64,000 bases of DNA. It comes from Azorinus chamasolen. Taxonomy: Eukaryota; Mollusca; Bivalvia; Cardiida; Solecurtidae. The stretch covers positions 66,389,379-66,453,378 of the forward strand of contig OY755236.1 in the NCBI GenBank assembly GCA_963576725.1. Reading direction: 5' to 3'. Within the stretch, counting starts at the first letter, position 1. Every line of letters begins with the position of its first letter. Under the pieces are notes generated by a model. That model ran no database searches, had not been told where the DNA came from, and saw only the letters and a program-made list of their open reading frames with translations. Positions 34,101 to 47,580 of this stretch are shown piece by piece. The position numbers were made by a program, and so were the translations under genes.

Positions 34101-37100
34101 AAATAAGTATAATTCTGCGTCTTAAAGGCAGGTGGTTACCTAGGTTAATACAGGAGCTTTCTGCATTGCTTTCGCTCTGCATTACGTTTGATAACGGTTT
34201 GTTCTGTTCGCTTATGAAATTTTATAAACTGATTTTTACCTTATAAGAAGTAAGTTAATAACAATTCATGAAGTGATCAATTTATGCATAAATGTTCACC
34301 AGGGAAAGGATTAAGAATTATACAAACTCGAACTTCGATCAGCGAACATTTTAACAACTTCCATGAACACGCGCGAATACCGATTTTATCACAAGAAATG
34401 TCTATGGGACATTGTAGTGAGTACAAAACGATTACAACCGGGGCTAGATCCGGGAGATAATAAAATATATATTACACACTCGCGAAAACTGATACTTAAT
34501 TTAATTGACAAGCGGTGCACTTTAACCCTTTCCTTCACACATACTCTTTTTCACGCCTTTGCAAACAGAATTGATCCAGACCAGACGTCTCCTATAGGGG
34601 TTGCATGATCAGGATACTGTATGCTGATTAAATTATAATAAATCGGACACTACAGTTTTTACCAATACCAAAATTCACGTACATGCGCCATTATAAAAAA
34701 AATGAGACAATAAAAACTCATGATGTCAATATTTCTAACATGAATATTCAACAGACAAGGGATTATTCACACAGATAACAGTTTTAAAGGGTTATAAGTG
34801 AAACTTGAAATAGGTACTGTGTAAGTTTGTTTCACTACTCTTCAAAACAAGTATTTATTTTGGATACTGTATTGACATTAAGACAATGCGTCTGATACAA
34901 ATAGTGCTTACGTTGTATTTGCTCTTAAACTACCATGTCGAAGATTGTTTGCATTCTTTTTGAAAAGTTAAAAATTGTCATGGTAAACTGACCGCACAAT
35001 TTAATTTTGAAAAAAAAGGCCAAACGGTATAAAAGAAGAAACATCGTTACAGTACACTAACTGTATTGTGTTCTAAAACAACTAAATTTTAATCTGTTGT
35101 ATGTTTGTTCGGTATGTGAGGAATTGTCATCTTTTTGCGATACCTTTAACTGAAAAAGTAGGTATATTCTCAGGCCAGGCTTTCAGGGTTCAATTACTTG
35201 CAACATCACCTTGAAGAGACGTTCCATTTAATCTGATATTAATTATCAGATCACATTCACTGTTGTGGACACGGCGGCATCCCGATGAACTATAAGACTC
35301 CTGTTGTCGCAGGTGCCCCATTGTTTGTCCGGAGTTTGGTTGTTTATGGACTTTCAGATATACGGATAGGGATCTTTAACACCTCTTTCTAGACGTGTCA
35401 ACATCTTGCGGCATTTTTGTTTCTACGTCTTCAAAGCAAGACCCCAGTGTCATTCCGGTGTATGTAAACTAACATATATTACACTCAGGATTGTAACCTT
35501 TATGCCAGCTTTTGTAACATCAGTCTGGTAGTTGCCGTGGAATGTCGTTCATAATACACGAAATCAGCGAAGCGGAATTAAGGGTGAGTAAGGAGTGATT
35601 CCAGCACGTTTAGCACTAGGACCATTACAAAAAAAAGAATCCATTTGAACTGAGAGCGAATATTCTAAACGTTAACACTGCGCGCAAAGTAAATAAAACC
35701 CTCTATATCGATCACTTAAAAGAGGTCTAACTCGGGGTCTTAAAGGTAGGTGGTAGCTTAACCCATTCCCTCATATTGACGCCTCTGTAAATTTCACTTT
35801 TTGAAACCATTGTGATAAATATAGCATTTGCTACTATGGAGCAAATGCTCTATTTATCACAATGGTTTCAATACTATACAACTAAAACAAAGCATTTTCT
35901 CAAGTAAATGATCTTTTTGGTAGATTTATTCAAAGAGATTGGATCTTAAAATAGCTTTTGAGCGAATGGGTTAAAATACGAGACAAAGTTATACATAAAG
36001 CTCCGACAGGAGCTTTCTGCATAACTTTCATCCTTTATTAACCCTTCGCTTGCTATTCACGTCAATATACCTACCTGTAAATAGTGAAGACCCAGATGAG
36101 ACAGCTCCTTCAGGAGCTGTCTCATCAGGGTCTGCACTATTTACAAGTTGATTATACAACCAGTGCACTTCACAGCAGTGATGACACAGGGAAATACTTG
36201 TACGCAGTGAAGATATATGTAATTATACAACAGGGCATGGGTAAAGGAGGAGAAATGTATTTTGAAATTTAGCAAGAGAATGGTTAAAACAATGATCTGC
36301 TTTTAAAGACATATATGTTTAATTATAAAGTGGTTGTATTAGAGGGGATTTACTGTTGGTGTCCTTAGCAAACAATAATGCCTGGTACAATGTTCAAAGT
36401 GTCTGTCCATTGCTCTTGAAACACCAAATTAGATTGTCAAACTGTTTAAACGGTTTTCTTCTACTTTATGTGTTATCTAGCTATCACGTGACTACATTTA
36501 TTGAAATTATATCATGTTGCCAATGTTGCCTGCATGAGCAGGACTTATGCTTCATGCTGAATAAACTTTGAAACTTCAAGATCCCTGGTGAGGCATCTGA
36601 GTTAGTCACACATGTATCGTTCGCGCACAAATAAGATTAGTAGCTATTTCGACCTGTATGTGCGATAATGACTCCGCACAAAATGTATGAAGTGGATTTG
36701 TGCACAACTTATTATCTGCTGTTGGTAAATAGTCCTGCAATTTGTTTATCTTGTAAACGATTTAGTAGCTATATACAAGTCTTAGCATGTGTATTAACAA
36801 TCGAACTGGCTGATGGACCAACGTGGTTTGTTTTTATTTAGCAACTTCATTGTGTTGCCACGTTAGACTTCAGAGCTCCAGATAAGAGGCGTACATTGAA
36901 ACATTTTCAAGAACAATTTCTCTATTTCTCCACCAAAGCCTATATTGTGACCACTCCTTAGAATCGTCTCTAAAGAGCGGTAACAATATAGGCTTTGATA
37001 GAGAAATGACGACTTTAGTACTTGAGTACGCACAGCTATCTGTTGGTCTGTGAGTAGTGTTATATGTACACAGATGCTATAGGATGTTTTTGACTTTGGT

Positions 37101-40100
37101 ACTGACTATATCCCTTTGTTGGACTAAAAGCAAAGTACAGGCAGTAAATGGTGTACACAATAAGTGTGCGCTTTTTTTTGCCGAAGCTGAAATTGAACAA
37201 ATTAGAAATATGCTAAGTGTCCGTTTTATAGTCAAGTCATTAGTTAAGCAAAGTTTTACAGTATGAAACTTCGTAAATGGGCCAAAAACGATTGAAAGGA
37301 GAATGTATCTCCGTTTAGAATCCAACTAGAGTTACACAATTCCGGTTATAGTTTCTCCTCCTTTCTAAAGCCTGCTTCAGCCGAGAGTTCCAACATGGTA
37401 AACAGCAGAACCATCCATACAAGTCTGTAAATCGGACATCTTTTGACAGCATCGCCCATATCAGTGCTTCAGCTAGTCACCGCAGTCTTAACAATTTACT
37501 CCATGAACATTCATGTTAGAAATAATGACATCATCAATATTGATTACATTATCTTTATAATGGCAAATAAACGATTTTGGCCATGGCAGAACGTGTAGAA
37601 TTATCGATTACTAGTATTTCATAAGCAACAGAGCAGATCCTGATTTGGCGCATCCTATAGGAGCCGTCTGATCTGGGTCTATTCTGTTCGCAAAGGTGTA
37701 GAAAAGCGTATTTATGGAGTAAAGGGTTAAATAAGCTCAGACTTGCAAACCTATTAATCGAGGACATTTTCACGTTCTGCAGTGACTCGATGTTTTACAG
37801 TAAAATACATTTGTTTCCCAATGTTGGACTCGCTATACTGGGTGGTGGTCGCTTGGCCTAGTGGTTGAGCGTTGAGCTGATAACCCAAGGTCCCGAGGTT
37901 CGAATCCTGGCTGGACCAACTCGGACTTTCAGAGACGCCTTTTCAGTGTCTCCCATCCGCATGAGGTTGTTTCCTCTCCAATCAGGGGCTAAAATGGTAC
38001 CTGTGAGGGTCACTAGCCGGTCAATAATCAGGGGAGTAAATGTGCAGTCGACTGAGCGGTCATTCGGACTGAAAGTGGACTATAACTAGGTACCTTTTAG
38101 GACTATAAAAACAGTCGAATCGGATCCTACTGAAACACGAACTATCAAGATCCTACAGACAACATGAACTATCAAAAACAATCCGTGCTATAGTTCCCAT
38201 TCCAGTTTACATATTGCTGATATGGTTCACAATTGCTAGATTCAAAATTGCCTTGTATGGATGTTTGGGTCCAGTTCGAGTTTTGCCCTATATGGATTAA
38301 AGTTTTAAAACAAACAAAAATGATACGACTATTTGTGTTGGTTTCCTGGCGCCTAATGAAAATGAAACGTTTGTCACTTTCAAATATAGGATACAAGGTT
38401 ACTTTCCGATAAAGAACAAATCAATACAAACATTTCAGCAATCCACCCAGCAACAGCTAATTATTGTGTTGCCCTTCAATCTAACACAATATAACACTTG
38501 ATCGCTGGCAATAATGTTCGCTTTATTGATGAAAATTATTAATTATCGCTCTTCAAAGAGTACCCAGGGTTAGATGAGGGGAGTATCGACACGTTGCAGA
38601 AACTACACTGCAGATCGATGATGTGCCATCGTTCAGTATGGAATCAAACATATTCAGCGATGGGCACAATTATAAGCGACATTGAACTTAAATGTCAATG
38701 CGATACAAATACCATCGGCTTTAGTGGTTACTTACTCAAGTGGTATTCAGATATAATTCTTGTTTGGCACAGTTGATCTAATTTATGTTTCCTTATAATA
38801 CTGCTTATTCGCTTTTCGCATTAGAGATGTAAATATAATCATATTTTTGTTTATCAAAATATGCTTTCAAGAATAGAATGAAAAACTGTTTTTTAAGTTT
38901 TTGAAGTGTTTGTTTCTGTATGTATTTATAATCAATTTGCATAACAGAAAGCAGATAACAGAGAAGTAAAATTTGGTTGTGTATGTATATCAAAAGATGA
39001 TGGAACCAAATCTACGTTTACGATAGCTCGGGAGACTATGCCTATGTTGTACAACACCGGCGGCCAGTGCCCCAGCTGTAAATAAACAAAACCACGTCCT
39101 TTCGTGAAGAAAACAGACTGCAACCTGTGAGAAAGCTGAATATTGTAAAGTTGTCCGCAACCTGTGACAGACGCAAATGCTGTGAGCCAGAGTGCAAGTT
39201 TTCATTCATTAGATCTTGACATATTTAGTATTTTCATTACATGTTACAGTTTCCATCTCAAATATGGTAAACTATATATACGTACATGTATATCCGGACA
39301 TTCAAAATATGGGGTTTGTAAAAATAGTATGTTCTACGCGGCTTGCCAGCTTAATATTCGGAAATAATATAGCGGCGTCAATGTACACAACAGTGTCGAA
39401 AAGAAAGCTGTGGAGTAGATCTAACCCAAAAGTATTCAATAAAAATTGAAACGGTACAAGATAATCAATGACTACATTTGCAAACAGTGTAAATCCAGAT
39501 GAGACGGCGAATATCTTATCGTCTCATCATGGTCTAAACTGTTTGGTACTCTGCTAATCTCTGTGAAAAGAAAATGGAAGAAACTCTACTTCAACATCTG
39601 ACTCGTACAACAGTTTCGTTTGACGAAAGTTTTATCAGCACAGTAGCCCATTGACAGAGTAAACTCGAGGTTTATGTGTTTTTCGTTGATTGAAGAAACC
39701 ATAGTTATCCTCATCTTCTTTGGTCTGTTGGTTGACTTGCGCACGAAAAACACCGGTTAATTGCTTATTCAATCTTTGGATACGAAGCATTTGGTTAGGT
39801 AATATACACATGCACTAGGATTGGTACTGTAAACGTAAGCACTAGGATTTGCACTATAAACGTAATCACTAGGACTGGCACTATAAACGTAAGCACTAGG
39901 ATTGGTACTGTAAACGTAAGCACTAGGATTGGCACTACAAACGTAAGCACTAGGATTGGCACTATAAACGTAAGCACTAGGATTGGCACTATAAACGTAA
40001 ACATTAGGATTGGTACTACATGTATAAACGCAAGCGATAGGATTGGTACTGTAAGCGTATGCACTTGGATTGTTACTGTAAACGTTAGCACTAGTGCTTA

Positions 40101-43100
40101 CGTTTATAGTACCAATCCAAGTGCATACGCACTAGTGCTTACGTTTATAGTACCAATACAAGTGCATACGCACTAGTGCTTACGTTTAAATACCAATCTA
40201 AATGCAAACGCACTAGTGCTTACGTTTATAGTACCAATCCAAGTACATACGGACTAGTGCTTACGTTTATAGTACCAATCCAAGTGCATACGCTTACAGT
40301 ACCAATCCTGGGGCTTGCATTATCTGTATAGTTAAATGTTATCTGTGTAGTTTGGATGATATCTGTATTCGAGTTTGGATGCTATCACTATAGACCGATG
40401 GTACCAAACATAGGGCTTGCATATGTTATCTGTATAGTTGAATGTTATCTGTATAGTTGGATGTTATCTGTATAGTTGGATGTTATCTGTATAGTTAGAT
40501 TTTATCTGTATAGTTTGATGCTTATCTGTATAGTTGGATGCTATCTGTATAGTTGGATGTTATCTGTATAGTTAGATGTTATCTGTATAGTTAGATGTTA
40601 TCTGTATAATTAGATGTTATCTGTATAGTTGGATGTTATCTGTATAGTTGAATACTATCTGTATAGTTGGATGTTAAATGTATAGTTGGATGTTATCTGT
40701 ATAGTTGATTGCTATCTGTATAGTTGGATGTTATCTGTATAGTTTGATGCGTATCTGTATAGTTGGATGCTATCTGTATAGTTGGATGTTATCTGTATAG
40801 TTAGATGTTATCTGTATAGTTGGATGTTATCTGTATAGTTGAATGCTATCTGTATAGTTGGATGTTATCTGTATAGTTTGATGCTTATCTGTATAGTTGG
40901 ATGATATCTGTATAGTTGGATGTTATCTGTATAGTTAGATGTTATCTGTATAGTTGAATGCTATCTGTATAGTTGGATGTTAAATGTATAGTTAGATGTT
41001 ATCTGTATAGTTGAATGCTATCTGTATAGTTGAATGTTATCTGTATAGTTGGATGCTTATCTGTATAGTTGGATGTTATCTGTATAGTTGGATGTTATCT
41101 GTATAGTTAGATGTTATCTGTATAGTTGAATGTTATCTGTGTAGTTGGATGTTAAATGTATAGTTAGATGTTATCTGTATAGTTGAATGCTATCTGTATA
41201 GTTGGATACTATCTGTATAGTTTGATGCTTATCTGTATAGTTGGATGCTATCTGTATAGTTGGATGTTATCTGTATAGTTAGATGTTATCTGTGTAGTTG
41301 AATGTTATCTGTGTAGTTGGATGTTAAAGGTATAGTTAGATGTTATCTGTATAGTTGAATGCTATCTGTATAGTTGGATGTTATATGTATAGTTAGATGT
41401 TATCTGTATAGTTGAATGCCATGTGTATAGTTGGATGTTAAATGTATAGTTAGATGTTATCTGTATGTCTAACGTGACAATGAAACTTTCAGTTTTTGGT
41501 AGTTGTTAAAGAAGCCTAGATAAAACACAAACGAGGCATCTTTCTTACATAGATCGATACAAAATAGGACATTATTCTGCACTTCCAAATAAAAATACTA
41601 TTTTTATAATTGCTGTTTAGAAATACCATAGATATCGTTCTGGTTTAGTACATATACGCATTCATGCATGTACGGCTTACACGCACGTACGCATACTCGC
41701 ACGCACACGCACGCACACATGCATGTACATAAACATCATCATCAATCTACTACACCACTCCCATTATATTTATGAAATATAACAACATATTTATGTATAT
41801 TGTGAAACATTATTGACTTTGTCATTTGGAATCATTGTTCTCTCCTATGGTAAAACCTTAAGAATTAGATGGTTTGTGATAACTGAAGCAGAATAACACT
41901 ATGAATGGGTTTAAAGATATGTTTTCATAAGGGACGTGTCTGTTACGAATTGTGTACTGCTGTTTGTTTACCGACGACACGGCCTTTACATACTAATTAC
42001 TAATGTCTCGATTTCAATTAGGGACACATCGTTGAACATGTTTGTTTGTTTGTATTGGGTTTTACGTCGCTTTAACAGTATTTTAATCATGTCGCGACAT
42101 CCAGCTAATTACAAATGGAGGAAGACTTAGATGTTCCGTGCGCATAGTTCCGTTGAACTTCTCAAATGTACGAGTATTAGTGTTATCAAAAGTGAATGAT
42201 TAGGGAAAACGTTAGGCTATGAACAAGTTACAGCGATATTAGGTCAATATGGGTGATCTAAGAATTAATAAAATTAAGTATTCTAGGTTTTTCATTCCAT
42301 TCGACAAAACGAAAATCTGGAATGAGGTAAGCTAACGTTTACATTTCAGTACGAGAACAGTAAAACCTCTCTATAACGACCACTAAATTGGGTTAATTAG
42401 TTGGTATTTAGGGCATGTGGCTGCTTAAAGCAAAGTGAAAGTAAAACAGAACGCTCCTACAGAACGCTCTTACTTTCACATTGCTTTAAGCAGCCACATG
42501 CCTTTAACACAAAATACATGATGTAATTTAGTGGTCGTTATAGAGAGGTTTTACTGTACATGTTTGCCATGTGTATGAAAACCCTTTTTCCCGTTTCTGT
42601 ACAGGTCTGCGCATATCTTGTTTTATCAAATGTATTCAAACATTGCTATTTTTACATATCCCGAAAACTCACATACTTGATGAAACTAGTACACAGTACA
42701 GCCCCTCTAATGCGACCACCAAAAAGGGGCATAATTAACAGTGGCAAAGGCGCCTGGTAGCTTAATGCAGGACGAAAGTTACCTTTTCATACACTGATTG
42801 CATTTTGGTAGACAAACCAATTATACAAACGGACTTTGAAAATGTAGTGGTATAATAATAACAATTTGCTCAACAGGCCAACTGTTAAGTAAGCAGCTAA
42901 GATTAAGTCGATAATTTAGACAAGTAGTACATTGATACAGGGCGACTTTTGCACACTCGCAATAGATCTTCCTGCACACTTTTGTTCTACACTAACCCTA
43001 TTAACGCCTTTCTATTGCCTAGCAAACAGCAGACCCAGATCAGACGGCTTCTGTAGGATCCATCTGATCAGGGTCTACCCTGTTTGTCTATGACGTAATG

Positions 43101-44898
43101 TAGTTATGATTCTACAACTTCTGCCACGATGCAATATCCCATTGTATATAATGGCATTACATGTATATAAAATCAGTTAATTAATATTCATCATTTCAAT
43201 AGTTCTTACTAAATGTTTATGAGATCAATGATTAAGTATAGCTGTCGTATTTATTCACTGAGTGTTACTTCATATTGAACGAATATCCAATTGGGATTGG
43301 GGGATGGGGAGGGGGAGGGGTAAAAGATCTGCCCGATTTAGTCTATATTTAACATATTTCTCCTAGTTATCCCTTTCCTTCATATAAACGCCTTTTCGCG
43401 CATTTGCAAACAGAGAAGTTCCAGATCAGACGGCTTCTGGAGGAGCCGTCTGATCAGGGTCTGCTCTGTTTGCTAATGGAATTTAAAAGATCTGTTTCTT
43501 TACCTTCTTAAATGGGTACAATTTTCCACCTTCCATATTTCATCATAACTTTGAGCCAATGACTCAATGACCAGGGGAGTAAATGTACAGTCGGCTGTGA
43601 TTTTTTTAACTATTTTGTCCATGGATATTCAGACGGTATTGAAATTTGGAAACATAGAACATATTTTTTCACTGGTTTTCACTACTTTTACTGATTTATT
43701 TCAATAACTGTCCCAGATGGAAACAATCCGATTTAATTTCAGTGTTAGGTACATACACACATGTAAAAGTACAACAAACGACCACTTAATTCATTGACAC
43801 ATGAGTCTGAGAAAGCAGGTGATTGCTTAATACAGGGCAAAAGTAAAGCAGAAAGCTCCTAATGTCCTGCATTAAGCTACCACCTGTTTTTAAAATCTAG
43901 AATTATACTTCTTTTTAGTGGTCGTATTAGCGAGACTTTAAAATACCACAGTACAACAACGAACGCTTCATTGCAAGTCCATGTTTGTCACATCACTCAA
44001 AATAAGTGATAGTGTTCTCGTTTTCTTTTAAGAAGTATTTACAAAAAACGCAATAGTTTAATACCTGGATTGCATGAAAAAAGCACCAACATAAATTAGA
44101 CTCTACCCTTTTCTGTTGAAGATCAGATATGATATATGTGGACGAATAACAGTTTATGGTTTACGGTTATAATACTATGAAATCTGTCTTGCTATAAGAG
44201 GGTACCTTATTGCATGCACATACAGCGTATGTCTCAGTTAGTTCTAACACCGCGTGCATTCAACCTTCATCACACTTGGAGCGCATTCAAACAGTATGGG
44301 CCCGGATGGAAAGCATAATAAGCCCACATCAGAACACAAACGTTTTGATACAATATTTGTGTCTTTGAAAAGATACAGAAGAATCTATAGTACTGATTTT
44401 AGATTTTGTTATCCCTGGCCGTAGGCGGAGGGGTTTAGTTTTGATGACGTGTGTCCGTACATCCGTCTTTCGGCCCATTCTCAGTCATATCTCAGAAAAC
44501 GCCGTTTGTGAGGTTTCTGTATTTCTGTTGCTAAACCTCTTATCATTTCACTTGTTTAACTTACATATACACTAGAACCTCTCTTAAACTATCATTTATT
44601 TATTGAATACAGAAGCAAGTGGTTGCTTAATACAGGGCACAAGTAATGCAGAAACGCCCTTTGTGAGCTTTCTGTATTTCTGTTGCTTTTGATCTACATT
44701 AAGCTACCACATCTGCTGTAGAGACCTCTTTTAAATGATTGCTTAAGACAGATTCTACTGCACATCTAAATCAGCTAAACCTTTCCGAAAATAGTGTTCG
44801 AATATTAAGCAGTTTGAACCCTGATCAGAGGCCATGTTATTCGGAGTCTGATCTGGATCGAAGATGTATGCATTGTCAAGTCTAGTCGCATTTAGCAG

Positions 44899-44942
<44 letters not shown>

Positions 44943-47497
44943 GGGGAGAGAGGGAGGGAGCTTGAAATAGACGCTCGTCGTGTATCATAGCAGGAGAGGT
45001 GAAGACGGAAATAGACGATCGTTGTGAATTTTGTTCGTTTTCTTTGTGACTACAATAAAACCTCTCCAAATTGGAATTTCAGCAGAGAAGAATTAAGATA
45101 TTTTTAGGCAGACAGGTGGTTGCTGAATGCAGGGCGAAAGTCATACATAAAGCTCCCCTCATGACTTACACCTTACATTAGGCTGCCACCTGTGCCAAGG
45201 CCGATGTTTATACTGAATTTAACACCCAGTTTAGAGCGGGTTTTACTGTACAAGGTAACATTTGATGCCGAGTATCTCATTATTTTTATAATTTGTATTC
45301 TAAATGTTGCCGTCTGACAAAATGTCGCTTGCTACAATTCACAAAGTAAATTGTTTTTCCATTTCTTTTCAGAAATACAACCAGAGTGTCACACAGTTTG
45401 GATCCTGATAAGACACCGACTATTTGATGTCTTATCTGGAGCAAACTGCTTGCATAGATTGTAACAAATATGCCGCTGCCTAGCAAATAGTTAATTCACA
45501 TGTATTCGGCAACGTTTTAATACAAATTGAATGGTCTCCGTCATTAAACACTTCATTGCCACGAGGACGAGTCTGTGATATCGTATACAAACAGTTTGGA
45601 TCCAGATTAGACACTGAGTAACTCGGCAATACGCCAGTACGCAAATTGTTTGACATTCTGTTGACCTTTCTTTAGAGAAATGGAAGAAACGTACACTCTA
45701 AAACTTGAAGCAGACGAAAATGTGTCCAGCAGACGACAATGCTGACACTGATAGGGTTAACGAGGTATAATATTTTATATGCATAATTGATCTAAATTAA
45801 GCATTGCAATCAATACAAAATCGATACTGAATTGATGCAAACTTAAATTAATTCAATTACGGTTGATAAAACTATTGTAAAAGCAAATCGAGGGCTCAGT
45901 TTAGCCATTATTCCACAAATAAGTATTTCTATGCGTTTGCAAACAGAGTAGATCTGGACCAGACGGCTCCTGTAGGATATATAGTATATATAATATAGGT
46001 ATGCTTTTACAGTTTCTGCCATGTCCAACATTTCCTGTGTCCATGTGCCATTATAAAAATTAATCTTATTAATATTCACGATGTCGTTATTTCTTACATG
46101 AATATTCATAGAGTAAATGGCTAAAACTGTAATAGGCGAATTAGTGATATGGAGCCTCGTCAGCGTTAAACTCTCTGATATTAGTAAAATGGATCCTCGT
46201 TAGAGTTAAAAACTCTCTGATACAGGTAATGTGGTGCCTCGTCAGGATTGATATGATCTGATACTAGTAATATAGAACCGCCTTGCCTGGGTTAAAACTC
46301 TCTGATGCTCTGAACTTATTGTTAAAACTGATCGGAGATCAATTCTTTTAGATTTGACGTATTTATATGTCAAATTAGATACAGAACCATTAGGAACAAA
46401 GCAGCAAAGGATCAACTTATACGATACCGGTGTCTTATTTTAACCGTTTAGGTATTTGCACAGGTTTAAATGATGTTTTTACTGAGCTGAGCACGAAGTG
46501 TAATTGTGACCTATTAGGACTGTTGGTAAGTCCGTGTAATTGTGACCTATTAGGACTGTTGGTAAGTCCGTTCGTCCACCACAATGAGTTCAGTATCACC
46601 ACAACATGCATCCGCATTTCAGCGAGTTTGCTGTTAATGCCGTGTTTGTGAGGTTTGGATCCAGAAGAGATACCGACTAACTCGGTGTCTCATCAGCATG
46701 TAAGCTGGTTGTTACTGTAGTAATGTACTAAGTTAATATTTAAAAGAAAATGAGAGAAAATTGAACAAACGAAAATAGTAGCAGACGACAGTTTTGGCTG
46801 ACGAAAATGTTTGACAGCGAAAGAGTTGAGCAATTTCAGTCAAACTTGGTAGTCATGCCATGTGTATGGTCACACTATTTCAATTATGGACAGGATCGGA
46901 CCTGTGGTTCAAGAGTTATATATAATCTTTTGATATACAGTAAAATCTCGATAACTCGAACTTTCAAACAAGTATTATTATTGGTCTTTAAGACAGGTGA
47001 CAGCTTAATGCAGGGTGAATTTAACCCTACATTAAGCAGCCACAAGCCTAAAAAGTTCTCAATTCTTCTTTACTAAAGATTCAAGTTAGCGATGGTTAAC
47101 TGTATATAGAGGGTATAGTAACGGAGTTTCATGAAAACAAGTTGTAATGAACACGAATGTAAGATTCTTTTTATCAAATAACCCTTAAAACGTGCCATAG
47201 AAAGTGAAACAGACTATATCTGACGGTTCTTTCGACCATTGTTTACAGCGTAGTATAGCCGGATTCAAACTGCTCATTTGCATAAAAATGCACTAGTGCA
47301 TTTCCGCGATTTACGACACTCTGTTACGGCACTCTCACATGACAGTTTATGTGGTAAAACGAAATATGGCATAGTTTAACTCTAACACGTTTTACCCTTT
47401 GTTTCATGAATATTTATACAATAAATACTGACGTCATGAACATAGCAACTGCTTTTTTATAATGACCCACTGAACAATGGTATGAGAGAGAGAGGAA

Positions 47498-47580
<83 letters not shown>

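Larger units (their letters stand above)
35690..36358. mobile_element. Family E MITE carrying two nested TTAA MITEs
   Basis: Outer element: CCCTCTATATCGATCACTTA at the left, AGCTCCGACAGGAGCTTTCT core and GTGGTTGTATTAGAGGGG at the right. It is interrupted at 35758 by a family B copy and at 36038 by a family D copy. Confidence 0.8.

Noticed and set aside
37847..37920. Functional tRNA-Ile gene
   Set aside because: A and B boxes are good, but the acceptor stem pairs at only about four positions, the T stem has a mismatch, and SINE body sequence follows.
39795..40091. 98-residue hydrophobic repeat protein on the - strand
   Set aside because: It is a translation of the 27-bp array (nine residues per unit) and stops at the strand switch.
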